Below are positions 31,207 through 43,858 of a stretch of DNA of 64,000 bases, in pieces. The position numbers and the translations under genes are program-made. How positions within the stretch are numbered: the stretch's first letter is position 1; each line of letters begins with the position of its first letter. The DNA lies in assembly GCF_025215095.1 (NCBI RefSeq), contig NZ_JALHAP010000076.1:186001-250000 (forward strand). The letters are read 5' to 3'. Under the pieces are notes generated by a model. It was not told the origin of the DNA. It searched no databases and saw only the letters and a list, made by a program, of their open reading frames with translations. This stretch comes from Dryocola boscaweniae. Lineage in GTDB: Bacteria > Pseudomonadota > Gammaproteobacteria > Enterobacterales > Enterobacteriaceae.

Positions 31207-32061
31207 ATGGTGCTGATGATAGTCAGCGGCCGCTCTGGTTCAGGGAAGTCTGTAGCCTTGCGTGCACTGGAAGATATGGGATTCTACTGTGTGGATAACC
31301 TGCCAGTAGTGCTGCTGCCGGATTTGGCGAAAACGCTCGCTGAGCGACAAATATCTGCGGCGGTCAGTATCGACGTGCGTAACATGCCGGAAAACCCGGA
31401 GATTTTTGAGCAGGCAATGACAAACCTGCCTGATTCTTTCTCTCCGCAGCTTCTGTTTCTTGATGCGGACCGCAATACCCTGATCCGACGTTATAGCGAC
31501 ACCCGCCGATTACACCCGCTTTCAAACAAGAATTTGTCGCTGGAAAGCGCCATAGACGAAGAAAGCGATCTGCTTGAGCCGCTTAAGTCCCGCGCCGATC
31601 TGATAATCGATACCTCAGAAATGTCGGTGCATGAATTAGCGGAAATGCTGCGTACCCGCCTGCTGGGCAAGCGTGAGCGCGAGCTAACGATGGTGTTCGA
31701 ATCCTTCGGCTTCAAGCATGGTATTCCAATCGATGCCGATTACGTTTTCGACGTGCGCTTCCTGCCAAACCCGCACTGGGATCCGAAACTGCGCCCGATG
31801 ACGGGTCTGGATCGCCCCGTCGCCGCGTTTCTTGACAGACATACAGAAGTTCACAATTTTATCTACCAGACCCGCAGCTATCTTGAGCTATGGTTACCGA
31901 TGCTGGAAACCAACAATCGTAGCTACCTGACCGTAGCCATCGGTTGTACGGGCGGTAAGCACCGCTCGGTTTATATTGCCGAGCAGTTAGCCGACTACTT
32001 CCGTTCACGTGGGAAGAACGTTCAGTCTCGTCACCGTACGCTGGAAAAACGTAAAACATGA
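31207..32061 (+). CDS. rapZ: RNase adapter protein RapZ
   Basis: The 284-residue protein matches RapZ (YhbJ). Walker A is GRSGSGKS near the N-terminus, and the C-terminal domain (DHRFLPNP-like stretch [18 protein letters not shown], then [17 protein letters not shown]) binds GlcN6P and GlmZ sRNA. RapZ delivers GlmZ to RNase E and so controls glmS. The start [15 protein letters not shown] at 31207 fits the family. It overlaps npr by four bases. Confidence 0.96.
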   Translation: MVLMIVSGRSGSGKSVALRALEDMGFYCVDNLPVVLLPDLAKTLAERQISAAVSIDVRNMPENPEIFEQAMTNLPDSFSPQLLFLDADRNTLIRRYSDTRRLHPLSNKNLSLESAIDEESDLLEPLKSRADLIIDTSEMSVHELAEMLRTRLLGKRERELTMVFESFGFKHGIPIDADYVFDVRFLPNPHWDPKLRPMTGLDRPVAAFLDRHTEVHNFIYQTRSYLELWLPMLETNNRSYLTVAIGCTGGKHRSVYIAEQLADYFRSRGKNVQSRHRTLEKRKT

Positions 32062-32330
32062 CCGTAAAGCACACCGTTGAAATCACTAATAAGCTGGGCA
32101 TGCATGCACGCCCGGCGATGAAACTGTTTGAGCTGGTGCAAAGCTTTGATGCAGAAGTGATGCTGCGGAATGAAGCGGGAACCGAAGCCGAGGCCAGCAG
32201 CGTTATCGCCCTGCTGATGCTGGATTCGGCTAAAGGCGGGCAGATTGAAATCGAAGTCACCGGCCCGCAGGAAGAACAGGCGCTGGCAGCGGTTGTCGCG
32301 CTGTTCAACGCCGGTTTCGACGAAGATTAA
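32058..32330 (+). CDS. npr: nitrogen PTS HPr-like phosphocarrier NPr
   Basis: The 90-residue protein is the HPr paralog of the nitrogen PTS. The phosphorylated histidine is H16 in [12 protein letters not shown]. It passes phosphate from EI(Ntr) to PtsN. It overlaps the end of rapZ and ends two bases from the stop of the convergent mtgA. Confidence 0.95.
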   Translation: MTVKHTVEITNKLGMHARPAMKLFELVQSFDAEVMLRNEAGTEAEASSVIALLMLDSAKGGQIEIEVTGPQEEQALAAVVALFNAGFDED

Positions 32331-32332
32331 AA

Positions 32333-33061
32333 TTATTTCAACTCATGCTGCGCCAGAAATGACTCTCCGCCCAACTGGCGCATCTGCCGTAAAATCCACT
32401 GCTGACGTTGGCCTACATAGCCGGAAGGCGCGTTCGCTTTAAAGCGAATCGGGTTAGGCAGCACTGCGGCAAGCAAAGCGGCTTCGGACGCGCTCAAACG
32501 ACTTGCCGGTTTGTGGAAATAGCGTTGCGCGGCAGCTTCCACGCCAAAGGTGCCTTCGCCGAATTCAGCGATATTCAGATAAACGGTCAGAATACGGCGC
32601 TTCGTCCACACCACTTCCATACCAAGCGTAAGCCCGGCTTCCAGCCCTTTTCGCACCCAGCTACGTCCGTCCCATAAAAAAAGATTTTTGGCCGTTTGCT
32701 GCGACAGCGTGGAAGCACCGCGAATGCGTTTCTCGTTGCGTTCATTGTGGGAAATCGCTTTTTCTATAGAAGCCATATCAAACCCCCAATGCTCCGGGAA
32801 GGTCTGATCTTCTGCGGCAATCACCGCAAGCGGCATCCACGGAGAAATTTCATCCATGCCTACCCAGTCCGAATGCGCGACATAGCTAAAATCCCCCGTC
32901 AGCCAGGCGCTGAGCTGCCGCTCGGCCATCACCGCTGAAAACGGAACGGGAAGAAAACTAAACAGGACGATGCCCGCAATCCATAGCCCGGCAATAGCCA
33001 GTACTACACGTAAAATCCAGCGCTTGAGATATGTCCAGAGCGCGAAACGCCCTTTCCTCAT
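32333..33061 (-). CDS. mtgA: monofunctional peptidoglycan glycosyltransferase MtgA
   Basis: The 242-residue protein is a GT51 glycosyltransferase without a transpeptidase domain. One N-terminal helix ([24 protein letters not shown]) anchors it in the inner membrane. The catalytic motif [12 protein letters not shown] and the conserved [16 protein letters not shown] are present. It polymerises lipid II at the division site. Its start overlaps the elbB stop by four bases. Confidence 0.95.
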   Translation of the reverse strand: MRKGRFALWTYLKRWILRVVLAIAGLWIAGIVLFSFLPVPFSAVMAERQLSAWLTGDFSYVAHSDWVGMDEISPWMPLAVIAAEDQTFPEHWGFDMASIEKAISHNERNEKRIRGASTLSQQTAKNLFLWDGRSWVRKGLEAGLTLGMEVVWTKRRILTVYLNIAEFGEGTFGVEAAAQRYFHKPASRLSASEAALLAAVLPNPIRFKANAPSGYVGQRQQWILRQMRQLGGESFLAQHELK

Positions 33062-33711
33062 GCGCTGAGCACCAGAACGCGAGCTACCAGTTTTTCTATA
33101 CCGGCAGCAGCTTCATCGATGCGGGTAGCCAGCATGTAAGCAGGCGTTGTAACGACTTTACGTTCTTCGTCGACCACGATGTCATCTACCGGACAAGGAA
33201 CATGCTCCGCGCCCATCTCTTCGAGCAACTCGGCCATGTCGATATCTGTACCGATCGTCAAACGCACGGGCATATCCAGAATTTTTGGCAGCATGGCTGG
33301 CGCGATACACATAAAGCCAATGGGTTTACCCTGCGCATGAACTTCGCGGGTCAGTCGACGCAATTCGCTGTCGACCCGGCATTCGATGCCCTTTGAAGCA
33401 AAATCGCTGAGGTTTTTAGCCGCGCCGAAGCCGCCTGGCACAATCAGAGCATCAAGCTCATTAGCATCTGCCTTCGCTAAAGGCATTATTGCACCGCGCG
33501 CGATACGGGCAGCTTCAACGAGGACATTTCGCCCCTCGTTCGCTTCATCGTTGGCAAGGTGATTGATAACATCCGTTTGAGGTTTATCGGGTGCAAAACA
33601 AACGGCTTCAGCGCCCGCACGCGCTATCGCCAGCAGCGTAATCACCGCCTCGTGGATTTCGCTGCCATCGTAGACGCCGCAACCGCTGAGCACCACGCCA
33701 ACTTTCTTCAT
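33058..33711 (-). CDS. elbB: DJ-1/PfpI-family glyoxalase-like protein ElbB
   Basis: The 217-residue protein belongs to the ThiJ/DJ-1/PfpI class I amidotransferase-like family. The nucleophile elbow cysteine is in [15 protein letters not shown]. coli ElbB (also YhbL, SCRP-27A) has weak glyoxalase activity. The start [20 protein letters not shown] at 33711 gives the family length; a 30-residue upstream extension is rejected. It is followed by mtgA with overlap. Confidence 0.93.
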   Translation of the reverse strand: MKKVGVVLSGCGVYDGSEIHEAVITLLAIARAGAEAVCFAPDKPQTDVINHLANDEANEGRNVLVEAARIARGAIMPLAKADANELDALIVPGGFGAAKNLSDFASKGIECRVDSELRRLTREVHAQGKPIGFMCIAPAMLPKILDMPVRLTIGTDIDMAELLEEMGAEHVPCPVDDIVVDEERKVVTTPAYMLATRIDEAAAGIEKLVARVLVLSA

Positions 33712-33827
33712 ATGGCTCTTCCTTTTGGTCATGCGGCCCTGATTATCAGTTATGGTAATTTGGCCGCTATGGTTCACACATTTTACTGATTCACGTAACA
33801 AACTTTTTAAGTTTTGCTATCTTAATG

Positions 33828-33953
33828 CCTGAGCAACCCTCGAATGACAGGTTGTGCCGCTTGATGACAACTTATAAATAATCGGCGCAACCTACAATTT
33901 CCCTGGTGTTGGCGCAGTGTTCGCGCACCCCGGTTTATCCGGGGTCATTTTTT
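33828..33953 (+). ncRNA. arcZ: ArcZ small regulatory RNA
   Basis: The 3' part is nearly identical to E. coli ArcZ: the seed region ATTTCCCTGGTGTTGGCGCAG, then TTCGCGCACCCC and the terminator ACCCCGG-TTTAT-CCGGGGT with a T run ending at 33953. The 5' part (from about 33828) is more divergent, as is usual. A -10-like TATCTT lies at 33818-33823. ArcZ is an Hfq-binding RNA that activates rpoS and represses arcB and flhDC in E. coli; its processed form carries the conserved seed. The terminator overlaps the 3' end of the oppositely oriented arcB. The 5' end is an estimate. Confidence 0.92.
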
Positions 33954-36293
33954 AGGAGCGTTCGCAACCCAGGCCTTCAGAACATCCACATCGTGCTGCC
34001 ATTCTTGTTTCAGCTCTTCAATCCACTCACCCACATTATCTGACCATGCAGGTAAATCCGGCGACTGAATTTGCTGGGCGACCTGTTGCAAATGACGCAG
34101 GCCGACGGACCCTGCGGCGCCTTTAATTTTATGTCCTTCCTCAACCACGCTCTTCCAGTCGCGGGCGGTCATATTGGAATCCAGGATGCTTAAATAGCCC
34201 GGCATCATTTTTTCAAACATCGCCAGACCATCGGTAATTAACTTCGGCCCTACTAATTCCATGTACTGTTCGAGCATCGGTATATCAAGTAACGCTTGCT
34301 GTTTTTCACTGTCAACTTGAGTCATTACAGGTTCCTTCTCGGTGTCAGTCTGTTGGTTATCCCAGAATTTCTGAATAACGGCCATAAGCGCCGGTACCGC
34401 AAGCGGCTTGCTCAGCACGTCATCCATTCCCGCTTCCAGATACTCTTTTTTATCTTTCAGCACGTTAGCTGTCAGCGCCACCAGCGGTGGAAGCTCTTCT
34501 TTGTCAAAGCGAACGTTCAGCTCGCGGGAAATATCCAGCCCGGTCATATCCGGAAGCTGAATATCCAGCAGCACCAGGTCGTATTCGCCCGGCGTGAATT
34601 TTTCCAGCGCCTCTTTGCCCGTCATGGCGACCTCAACGCTGTTGCCCAGCTTCTCCAGCACCGAGCGGGCAACGATGACGTTTAGCTCAATATCCTCTAC
34701 CAGCAGCACGTGCAGCGCTGGCAGCGGCATTTCGTCATCGTCGAAGGTATCTTCGACTTCCTCCGCCACGCGCGGAGCCTGCACCGTCAATGTGAATAGC
34801 GAACCTTCGCCCGGCTTGCTGCTGACGGTAATGTCTCCGCCCATGCTTTTCGCCAGCCGGCGCGAAACCGCAAGCCCGATACCGGTGCCGGTGGCGGGCT
34901 TCCCGCCGTGGCTGTCTTTGACCTGATAATACATGGCGAAGATTTTATCCTGCTCGTCCTGCGGTATACCAATACCGGAGTCCTGAACTTCAAAACGCAG
35001 GCTGCTTTCATTTTCATAACGTACGCGCACTGTGACCTGCCCGCCTTTTGGCGTGAACTTCACGGCGTTACTGATGAGATTCCAGAGAATCTGTCGTAAA
35101 CGCGTTCCGTCGGTCACCACTTTATGCGGCAGAGGCAACCGGGGCTCCATAACGAACGCCAGCCCTTTCTGCTGGGCCTGCAGCCCTGAAAGGTTTTCCA
35201 GGTCGGCGAGGAAACTGGTGAAATCGACCTGTTGGTTATCGAGCTGGACTTTATGACGCTCAAGCTTATCCATATCGATGATATCGTTGAAGATATTCCC
35301 GAGCGTAATGGCCGAAACGTGGATGGTTTTCAGATAGTTTGTCTGTTCGGCGTTCAGCTCGGTATCCAGCAGGATACGGCTTAGTCCGACGATGCCATTT
35401 AACGGCGTGCGCAGCTCATGGCTGATGGTGGAGATAAATGTGGTTTTGTCGCGGCTGGCCCGTTCCAGCGCTTCCTGATAGCGTTTACGTTCGGTGATGT
35501 CACGCCCAAAACCCATCAGACCATGACGTTTACCGACACGGTCGTAATACGGCACTTTGCGAATTTCAAAGCATGCTTTGCGCCCGTCCGGGTAATCCAG
35601 CCACTGTTCGTAGGTCAAAGAAACGTTGTGTCGAAAAACCTTTTCATCGGTTTCGATAACTTTCTGTGCCGCCTCTTGCGAATAAACGTCCTGCGGCTTA
35701 AGGCTGATGAGCTGTTTTTCGCTTTTCCCGGTCAGCAACTCCATGGCGCGGTTACAGCCGGAGAATTCTTTATCTTCGTTGCGATAGAACACCAGATCCG
35801 GTGAAGCATCCAGGAAGGAGCGCAGGAACGAGGATTGTTGCTCAAGAAGAATTTGCGTCTCTTCACGCTCCTGCATTTCTACCTTGAGCTGCTCAAGCAT
35901 GGTCTGGCGTTCGTCTTCCGCTTTCACACGATCGGCGATCTCCTGATTAAGCTGAGCGATATTATCTTTAAGCTGCACATTGAGCTTCAGATCGCGCTCG
36001 CGCATCTCCTCAAGCTTTTCGACCAGCCTGGACAGCCGCTGGCGCGACTCTTCAAGCTGCTCGACCACCACCGAAAGGAAATAGACCGCCCACGGCGTAA
36101 TCAGCAGGCCGAAAAAGATAGAGCGCACGACATCAATGCTTTCGACCTGACCGCGCAGCAGCATGGTGACCGCCATCTGCACAACGATAGCCAGCACCAC
36201 CAACGCCGAAGCCAGCAGCAAAGAGAAGCGCACTAGCCCGAGCTTCACCATTAAATCAACGTAATACTGCGCGAGTAACCGGATTTGCTTCAT
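33945..36293 (-). CDS. arcB: anaerobic hybrid sensor kinase ArcB
   Basis: The 782-residue tripartite kinase phosphorylates ArcA when quinones are reduced. It has two N-terminal helices (about 23-46 and 57-77), a coiled-coil linker, a PAS domain (about 155-270) with redox cysteines C180 and C241, a HisKA domain with H292 (TISHELRTPLNG), an HATPase domain, a receiver with D577 (VLLDIQLPDMTG), and an Hpt domain with H721 (EEGHKIKGAAGS). All phosphorelay residues are present. It is about four residues longer than E. coli. ArcZ is encoded at its 3' end on the other strand. Confidence 0.97.
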   Translation of the reverse strand: MKQIRLLAQYYVDLMVKLGLVRFSLLLASALVVLAIVVQMAVTMLLRGQVESIDVVRSIFFGLLITPWAVYFLSVVVEQLEESRQRLSRLVEKLEEMRERDLKLNVQLKDNIAQLNQEIADRVKAEDERQTMLEQLKVEMQEREETQILLEQQSSFLRSFLDASPDLVFYRNEDKEFSGCNRAMELLTGKSEKQLISLKPQDVYSQEAAQKVIETDEKVFRHNVSLTYEQWLDYPDGRKACFEIRKVPYYDRVGKRHGLMGFGRDITERKRYQEALERASRDKTTFISTISHELRTPLNGIVGLSRILLDTELNAEQTNYLKTIHVSAITLGNIFNDIIDMDKLERHKVQLDNQQVDFTSFLADLENLSGLQAQQKGLAFVMEPRLPLPHKVVTDGTRLRQILWNLISNAVKFTPKGGQVTVRVRYENESSLRFEVQDSGIGIPQDEQDKIFAMYYQVKDSHGGKPATGTGIGLAVSRRLAKSMGGDITVSSKPGEGSLFTLTVQAPRVAEEVEDTFDDDEMPLPALHVLLVEDIELNVIVARSVLEKLGNSVEVAMTGKEALEKFTPGEYDLVLLDIQLPDMTGLDISRELNVRFDKEELPPLVALTANVLKDKKEYLEAGMDDVLSKPLAVPALMAVIQKFWDNQQTDTEKEPVMTQVDSEKQQALLDIPMLEQYMELVGPKLITDGLAMFEKMMPGYLSILDSNMTARDWKSVVEEGHKIKGAAGSVGLRHLQQVAQQIQSPDLPAWSDNVGEWIEELKQEWQHDVDVLKAWVANAPKK

Positions 36294-36354
36294 GGAACGT
36301 TTCCTTCGCCAACAATCCGCTAAATATACCGCAAAAAGACGTAACGCTCAGGAA

Positions 36355-37287
36355 TTACGAGAGAAGAGTGGGATCCCACGGCGTGCCCAGCGCCGACCCC
36401 TGCGCGCCATGCTCAAGCAGATACTTATTGATTTCGACCATGCCGGTCCAGCGATTCTCGCACCACAGAGGCGCAAGCAGAGTTGGGCGGCGGGCGCTTG
36501 CGGAAATTCGGTGGTAGACGATATCAAGCGGCGTATGGCGAATCATCTGTGCGGCAACCGTCGTATAATCTTCCAGCTCAATTCCCTGTAAACGCCCCGC
36601 CTGCCAGCTTTTTGCCATGATACTTCCTGCGACGATGTGCAGCGGATGAAGTTTGATGCCGTCCACGCCGGTCTCCACGACCTTTTCCAGCGTTTCCAGG
36701 CAGTGTGCCTGCCCTTCTCCCGGCAAACCGACGATAAGATGGCTGCAAACCTTAAGACCGCGCTGGCGGGCGCGACGAGTGGTTTCCTGATAGCAGGCGA
36801 AGTCATGGCCACGGTTGATGCGGTGCAAGGTCTTGTCATGAGCGCTCTGTAAACCCAGCTCCAGCCAGACCTCAAAGCCTTGCTCATGGTATTCGCTCAG
36901 TAAATCCAGCACGCTCTCCGGCACGCAGTCAGGACGGGTGCCTACACACAGGCCAACAATGCTTGCCTGGCCGATCGCCTGTTGATACATCGAGCGCAGC
37001 ACCTGCACTTCCGCCCATGTGCTTGTGTAGGCCTGAAAATAAGCGAGATAATGTTGCGCGCGGTTTACAAGCTTCGCCTGATGGGCGAGCTGCCCGGCAA
37101 TGGAGTTGTGCCGCTGCGTTTCGTCGGCAAAAGAAGCCACATTGCAGAATGTGCATCCGCCGCGACCAATAGTGCCGTCGCGATTTGGGCAACTGAAGCC
37201 GCCGTGAAGAGTGAGTTTGTGGACTTTATGCCCGTAGCGGCGAGTAAGATCCCCACCAAACATGTTGACTAATTTCTGTAACTGCAT
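36355..37287 (-). CDS. yhcC: radical SAM protein YhcC
   Basis: The 310-residue protein belongs to the YhcC/Elp3-like radical SAM family. The cluster-binding cysteines are in FSCPNRDGTIGRGGCTFCNVASF. The TIM-barrel body is followed by a family C-terminal extension. E. coli YhcC is of about the same length; its substrate has not been firmly assigned. It lies between arcB and gltB, divergent from gltB across a 680-bp gap. Confidence 0.93.
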   Translation of the reverse strand: MQLQKLVNMFGGDLTRRYGHKVHKLTLHGGFSCPNRDGTIGRGGCTFCNVASFADETQRHNSIAGQLAHQAKLVNRAQHYLAYFQAYTSTWAEVQVLRSMYQQAIGQASIVGLCVGTRPDCVPESVLDLLSEYHEQGFEVWLELGLQSAHDKTLHRINRGHDFACYQETTRRARQRGLKVCSHLIVGLPGEGQAHCLETLEKVVETGVDGIKLHPLHIVAGSIMAKSWQAGRLQGIELEDYTTVAAQMIRHTPLDIVYHRISASARRPTLLAPLWCENRWTGMVEINKYLLEHGAQGSALGTPWDPTLLS

Positions 37288-37382
37288 AATCTGTTGGGCC
37301 GACCCGAGAAAGGGACGTAGCCTGCCATTTTCTGCGTTTAACGGCGATGACCTGGATCAATCGCACTGGCGCAGCTTTATCT

Positions 37383-37400
37383 ATTGCATAATCATTCATA
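37383..37400. promoter_or_regulatory. candidate ARG box upstream of gltB
   Basis: The reverse strand reads TATGAATGATTATGCAAT, differing from the ARG-box consensus TNTGAATWWWWATTCANW at one base of the second half-site and one spacer base. ArgR is known to act on gltBD in E. coli. No clear second box is adjacent. Confidence 0.4.
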
Positions 37401-37656
37401 ATTAGTGCAACTCTACGCATCGTGCGAATGATTACTTTTCCTTATATTGACGCCCTTTGTTTAAAGAATATGACGCCCGGTAAAAAACAGTGTCATGCTG
37501 CACCGCCAGCCCTTATTGCAGCACAACGTGCTGGCAATATCAGCAACACCAGCATGGTCTGTAAATTTGCTGCCTTGCAGACAGTGAGAGAGATCACATA
37601 ACCCGGCTCGTTTAACGACGGCTTAATTGCAATAAAAAAGCCTTAATTATATTACA

Positions 37657-37669
37657 TATCAATAGGTTA
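37657..37669 (+). promoter_or_regulatory. IHF consensus site upstream of gltB
   Basis: TATCAATAGGTTA fits WATCAANNNNTTR at every position. IHF with Lrp shapes the gltB promoter in E. coli. The flanks are AT-rich, as for real IHF sites. Confidence 0.55.
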
Positions 37670-37967
37670 AACATTTTTTAGCACAATTATGTATAAATAA
37701 GAATGCCATTTGACCTGTGTGCGCTTTCCCGATAACTTGGAAATCCGCTGGAAGCTTTCTGGGTGGGTTCTGTGCCCATCATATTTATGCAGTAATTAAG
37801 ATTCCCTCTAAAGCAAGTCCTCAACACTTGTGAAACCGGATGCGAAGGTCTTAAGAGGGCGACACGCGAGGTATGCGTAGATGCGCAAAACCCCGTCGCC
37901 ATGCCCTTGCTGCGCCCACGCGCAAACGGTATCGGGAATCACGTAGAGCCTGGGGAGGTTCACTGAT

Positions 37968-40900
37968 ATGTTGTACGATAAATCCCTTGAGAAGGATAAC
38001 TGTGGTTTCGGCCTGATCGCCCACATAGAAGGCGAACCTAGCCACAAGGTAGTGCGTACCGCTATTCACGCACTGGCCCGAATGCAGCACCGTGGCGCAA
38101 TACTCGCCGATGGCAAAACCGGCGACGGTTGCGGCCTGCTGTTACAAAAACCCGATCGTTTCTTCCGAATCGTTGCGGAAGAGCGCGGCTGGCGTTTAGC
38201 CAAAAATTATGCCGTCGGCATGATTTTCTTAAGTAAAGACGAAGCATTAGCCAATGCAAGTCGCCGTATTGTTGAAGAAGAGCTGCAAAACGAAACCCTG
38301 TCGATCGTTGGCTGGCGCCAGGTGCCAACCAATGAAGACGTGCTCGGTGAAATCGCCCTCTCCTCAAAGCCTCGCATCGAACAAATTTTTGTTAATGCCC
38401 CGGCTGGCTGGCGCCCACGAGATATGGAACGTCGCCTGTTTATCGCCCGCCGCCGCATTGAGAAACGCATCCAGGACAAAGACTTCTACGTTTGTAGTCT
38501 CTCAAACCTGGTGAATATCTATAAAGGTCTGTGCATGCCGGCAGATTTGCCGCGCTTTTACCTGGACCTGGCGGATCTGCGTCTGGAATCGGCCATTTGC
38601 CTGTTCCACCAGCGCTTCTCCACCAACACCGTACCACGTTGGCCGCTCGCTCAGCCGTTCCGCTATCTGGCTCATAACGGTGAAATCAACACCATTACCG
38701 GCAACCGCCAGTGGGCGCGCGCGCGTACCTATAAGTTCCAGACCCCGCTGATCCCGGATCTGCATGATGCCGCGCCATTCGTCAACGAAACCGGCTCAGA
38801 CTCCAGCTCCATGGATAACATGCTGGAGCTGCTGCTGGCAGGCGGCATGGATATCGTGCGTGCCATGCGTTTGCTTGTCCCGCCAGCCTGGCAGAACAAC
38901 CCGAACATGGACCCGGAGCTGCGCGCTTTCTTTGACTTTAACTCCATGCATATGGAGCCGTGGGACGGCCCGGCCGGCATCGTTATGTCCGATGGACGCT
39001 TCGCTGCCTGTAACCTGGACCGTAACGGCCTGCGTCCTGCGCGCTACGTGATTACCAAAGACAAGCTCATCACCTGCGCCTCTGAAGTCGGTATCTGGGA
39101 TTACCAGCCGGACGAAGTGGTGGAAAAAGGCCGAGTTGGCCCGGGCGAGCTGATGGTTATCGACACCCGTGTTGGCCGTATCCTGCACTCTGCGGAAACC
39201 GATGAAGAGCTAAAAAGCCGCCACCCTTATAAAGAGTGGATGGAAAACAACGTTCGTCGTCTGGTGCCGTTTGAAGACCTGCCGGACGAAGAAGTGGGCG
39301 CCCGTGAACTGGACGACGATACGCTGGCAAGCTATCAAAAACAGTTTAACTACAGCAGCGAAGAGCTGGATTCTATCCTGCGCGTGCTGGGTGAAAACGG
39401 TCAGGAAGCGGTCGGCTCAATGGGCGACGATACCCCGTTTGCCGTGCTCTCCAGCCAGCCGCGTATTATTTACGATTACTTCCGCCAGCAGTTTGCGCAG
39501 GTGACCAACCCGCCAATCGATCCGCTGCGCGAAGCGCACGTGATGTCGCTTGCCACCAGCATTGGCCGTGAAATGAACGTCTTCTGTGAAGCAGAAGGCC
39601 AGGCCCACCGCCTGAGTTTCAAATCGCCAATTCTGCTGTGGTCGGATTTCCAGCAGTTGACGCAACTGGACGAAGAACACTACCGCGCCGACACGCTGGA
39701 CATCACTTACGATGTGACAGAGAAATCGCTGCACGAAACCGTAAGCGCGCTGTGCGACGAAGCCGAACGCATGGTACGCAGCGGCACCGTGCTGCTTGTG
39801 CTCTCGGACCGCAACATCGCTAAAAACCGTCTGCCGGTACCGGCACCAATGGCGGTTGGGGCGATTCAGACTCGTCTCGTTGAGAAGAGCCTGCGCTGCG
39901 ACGCCAACATCATTGTTGAAACCGCAAGCGCGCGCGACCCGCACCACTTTGCGGTTCTGTTGGGCTTCGGCGCAACGGCAATCTATCCGTACCTTGCCTA
40001 CGAATCGCTGGCAAGACTGGTCGATACCGGCGCTCTCGATAAAAACTACCGCACGGTAATGCAGAACTATCGCAACGGCATCAACAAAGGCCTGTACAAG
40101 ATCATGTCCAAAATGGGCATCTCAACTATCGCCTCTTACCGTTGCTCGAAACTGTTTGAAGCCGTGGGCCTGCATAAAGAAGTTTCCGAGCTGTGCTTCC
40201 AGGGCGTTGTCAGCCGCATCGGCGGCGCAGGCTTTAATGACTTCCAGCAGGACCTGCTGAACCTTTCCAAACGCGCGTGGCTGGTCCGCAAGCCGCTGGA
40301 TCAGGGCGGACAGTTGAAGTTTGTCCACGGCGGCGAGTATCACGCATACAACCCGGACGTGGTGCAAACGCTGCAAAAAGCGGTGCAGAGCGGCGAGTAC
40401 AAGGATTATCAGGAATACGCGAAGCTTGTGAACGAGCGCCCGGTGGCAACGCTGCGCGATATGCTCGCGCTCAATCCGCAGGGCGAAACCATTCGCATTG
40501 AAGACGTTGAGCCCGCCACCGAACTGTTCAAACGCTTCGATACCGCAGCCATGTCTATCGGCGCGTTAAGCCCGGAAGCGCATGAATCCCTGGCGGAAGC
40601 GATGAACAGCATCGGCGGAAACTCTAACTCCGGCGAAGGCGGTGAAGACCCGGCGCGTTACGGCACTAACAAAGTGTCCCGCATCAAGCAGGTCGCTTCC
40701 GGCCGCTTTGGCGTCACCCCGTCCTATCTGGTCAACGCCGACGTCATCCAGATCAAAGTCGCTCAGGGCGCGAAGCCGGGTGAAGGCGGTCAGTTGCCGG
40801 GTGATAAAGTCACGCCGTATATCGCAAAACTGCGCTATTCCGTCCCTGGCGTTACGCTGATTTCACCTCCGCCGCATCACGATATCTACTCGATTGAAGA

Positions 40901-42425
40901 TCTGGCGCAGTTGATTTTCGACCTGAAGCAGGTTAATCCGAAAGCGATGATCTCCGTGAAGCTGGTTTCTGAACCGGGCGTTGGCACCATCGCGACCGGC
41001 GTAGCAAAAGCCTATGCGGACCTGATTACTATCGCCGGCTACGATGGCGGCACAGGCGCAAGCCCGCTGTCTTCAGTAAAATACGCGGGCTGTCCGTGGG
41101 AGCTGGGCCTGGTCGAAACACAGCAGGCGCTGGTAGCTAACGGCCTGCGCCACAAAATCCGTCTGCAGGTTGATGGCGGTCTGAAAACCGGCCTCGATAT
41201 CATCAAAGCGGCGATTCTCGGTGCGGAAAGCTTTGGCTTCGGTACCGGGCCAATGGTTGCGCTGGGCTGTAAATATCTGCGTATTTGCCACCTCAACAAC
41301 TGCGCGACGGGTGTTGCAACCCAGGATGAGAAGCTGCGTAAGAACCACTATCACGGTCTGCCGTTCCGTGTAACCAACTACTTTGATTTCATCGCTCGAG
41401 AAACGCGTGAACTCATGGCGCAGTTAGGTGTGAAGCGTCTGGTGGATCTGATTGGCCGTACCGACCTGCTCAAAGAGCTGGACGGTTTCACCGCCAAACA
41501 GCAAAACCTGGATCTGTCGAACCTGCTGAAAACGGCCGAGCCTATGCCGGGTAAAGCGGTTTACTGCACAGAGCACAATCCACCGTTCGATAAAGGCGAT
41601 CTGAACGCACAGTTGCTGGCCCAGGCGAAGCAGTATGTGGACGATAAGCAGAGCAAAACTTTCTGGTTTGATATTCGCAATACCGACCGTTCAGTGGGCG
41701 CGATGCTCTCCGGTTATATTGCCCAGCACAACGGCGATCAGGGGTTAGCAGCGGATCCGATTAAAGCGCACTTCAGCGGCACCGCGGGTCAGAGCTTCGG
41801 GGTGTGGAACGCAGGCGGCGTTGAACTGCACCTGACCGGCGATGCCAACGACTACGTCGGCAAAGGCATGGCGGGCGGTTTGATTTCTCTGCGTCCGCCG
41901 GTGGGTTCCGCCTTCCGTAGCCATGAAGCAACCATTATCGGCAACACCTGTCTTTACGGCGCAACCGGCGGCAAGCTTTATGCCGCAGGCCGCGCGGGCG
42001 AGCGTTTCGCAGTGCGTAACTCCGGTGCAATCACCGTGGTTGAAGGCATTGGCGATAACGGCTGTGAATATATGACCGGCGGCATCGTCTGCGTCATCGG
42101 TAAAACCGGTGTGAACTTCGGCGCCGGCATGACGGGCGGTTTCGCCTACGTGCTGGACGAAGACGGCGATTTCCGTAAGCGCGTTAACCCTGAGCTGGTT
42201 GAACTGCTCAGCGTTGAAGACCTGGCAATCCACGAAGAGCATTTGCGCGGCATGATTACCGAGCACGTGCAGCTTACGGGTTCCCAGCGCGGCGAAGAGA
42301 TCCTGGCGAACTGGCCAGCCTTTGCGGCGAAATTCACGCTGGTTAAACCGAAGTCCAGTGATGTCAAAGCATTGTTGGGTCACCGTAGTCGTTCTGCAGC
42401 CGAGCTGCGGGTGCAGGCGCAGTAA
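37968..42425 (+). CDS. gltB: glutamate synthase (NADPH) large subunit
   Basis: The 1485-residue alpha subunit of GOGAT makes glutamate from glutamine and 2-oxoglutarate. The N-terminal Ntn glutaminase has its nucleophile C12, exposed after removal of the propeptide [11 protein letters not shown] (then [11 protein letters not shown]). A central domain, the FMN-binding synthase domain ([29 protein letters not shown]) with the 3Fe-4S cysteines in [15 protein letters not shown], and the C-terminal GXGXG beta-helix ([22 protein letters not shown]) follow. The ATG at 37968 has GGGGAGG upstream. gltD follows nine bases later. Confidence 0.97.
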   Translation: MLYDKSLEKDNCGFGLIAHIEGEPSHKVVRTAIHALARMQHRGAILADGKTGDGCGLLLQKPDRFFRIVAEERGWRLAKNYAVGMIFLSKDEALANASRRIVEEELQNETLSIVGWRQVPTNEDVLGEIALSSKPRIEQIFVNAPAGWRPRDMERRLFIARRRIEKRIQDKDFYVCSLSNLVNIYKGLCMPADLPRFYLDLADLRLESAICLFHQRFSTNTVPRWPLAQPFRYLAHNGEINTITGNRQWARARTYKFQTPLIPDLHDAAPFVNETGSDSSSMDNMLELLLAGGMDIVRAMRLLVPPAWQNNPNMDPELRAFFDFNSMHMEPWDGPAGIVMSDGRFAACNLDRNGLRPARYVITKDKLITCASEVGIWDYQPDEVVEKGRVGPGELMVIDTRVGRILHSAETDEELKSRHPYKEWMENNVRRLVPFEDLPDEEVGARELDDDTLASYQKQFNYSSEELDSILRVLGENGQEAVGSMGDDTPFAVLSSQPRIIYDYFRQQFAQVTNPPIDPLREAHVMSLATSIGREMNVFCEAEGQAHRLSFKSPILLWSDFQQLTQLDEEHYRADTLDITYDVTEKSLHETVSALCDEAERMVRSGTVLLVLSDRNIAKNRLPVPAPMAVGAIQTRLVEKSLRCDANIIVETASARDPHHFAVLLGFGATAIYPYLAYESLARLVDTGALDKNYRTVMQNYRNGINKGLYKIMSKMGISTIASYRCSKLFEAVGLHKEVSELCFQGVVSRIGGAGFNDFQQDLLNLSKRAWLVRKPLDQGGQLKFVHGGEYHAYNPDVVQTLQKAVQSGEYKDYQEYAKLVNERPVATLRDMLALNPQGETIRIEDVEPATELFKRFDTAAMSIGALSPEAHESLAEAMNSIGGNSNSGEGGEDPARYGTNKVSRIKQVASGRFGVTPSYLVNADVIQIKVAQGAKPGEGGQLPGDKVTPYIAKLRYSVPGVTLISPPPHHDIYSIEDLAQLIFDLKQVNPKAMISVKLVSEPGVGTIATGVAKAYADLITIAGYDGGTGASPLSSVKYAGCPWELGLVETQQALVANGLRHKIRLQVDGGLKTGLDIIKAAILGAESFGFGTGPMVALGCKYLRICHLNNCATGVATQDEKLRKNHYHGLPFRVTNYFDFIARETRELMAQLGVKRLVDLIGRTDLLKELDGFTAKQQNLDLSNLLKTAEPMPGKAVYCTEHNPPFDKGDLNAQLLAQAKQYVDDKQSKTFWFDIRNTDRSVGAMLSGYIAQHNGDQGLAADPIKAHFSGTAGQSFGVWNAGGVELHLTGDANDYVGKGMAGGLISLRPPVGSAFRSHEATIIGNTCLYGATGGKLYAAGRAGERFAVRNSGAITVVEGIGDNGCEYMTGGIVCVIGKTGVNFGAGMTGGFAYVLDEDGDFRKRVNPELVELLSVEDLAIHEEHLRGMITEHVQLTGSQRGEEILANWPAFAAKFTLVKPKSSDVKALLGHRSRSAAELRVQAQ

Positions 42426-43853
<1,428 letters not shown>

Positions 43854-43858
43854 GATAT

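Larger units (their letters stand above)
37288..37967. promoter_or_regulatory. gltBD upstream regulatory region and leader
   Basis: This 680-bp gap holds no gene that I can support. It is AT-rich around 37590-37710, with a perfect IHF consensus match (37657-37669), an ARG-box-like site (37383-37400), and a -10-like TATAAAT near 37692. In E. coli gltBD is controlled by Lrp, IHF, CRP and ArgR, so a long regulatory region is expected. The stretch just before gltB resembles the E. coli N-terminal extension but in a broken frame (see findings). Confidence 0.7.

Noticed and set aside
37873-37980. Possible long leader ORF before gltB as a gene
   Set aside because: Only about 44 codons, overlapping the gltB start in another frame; kept as a finding about the leader rather than called as a gene.
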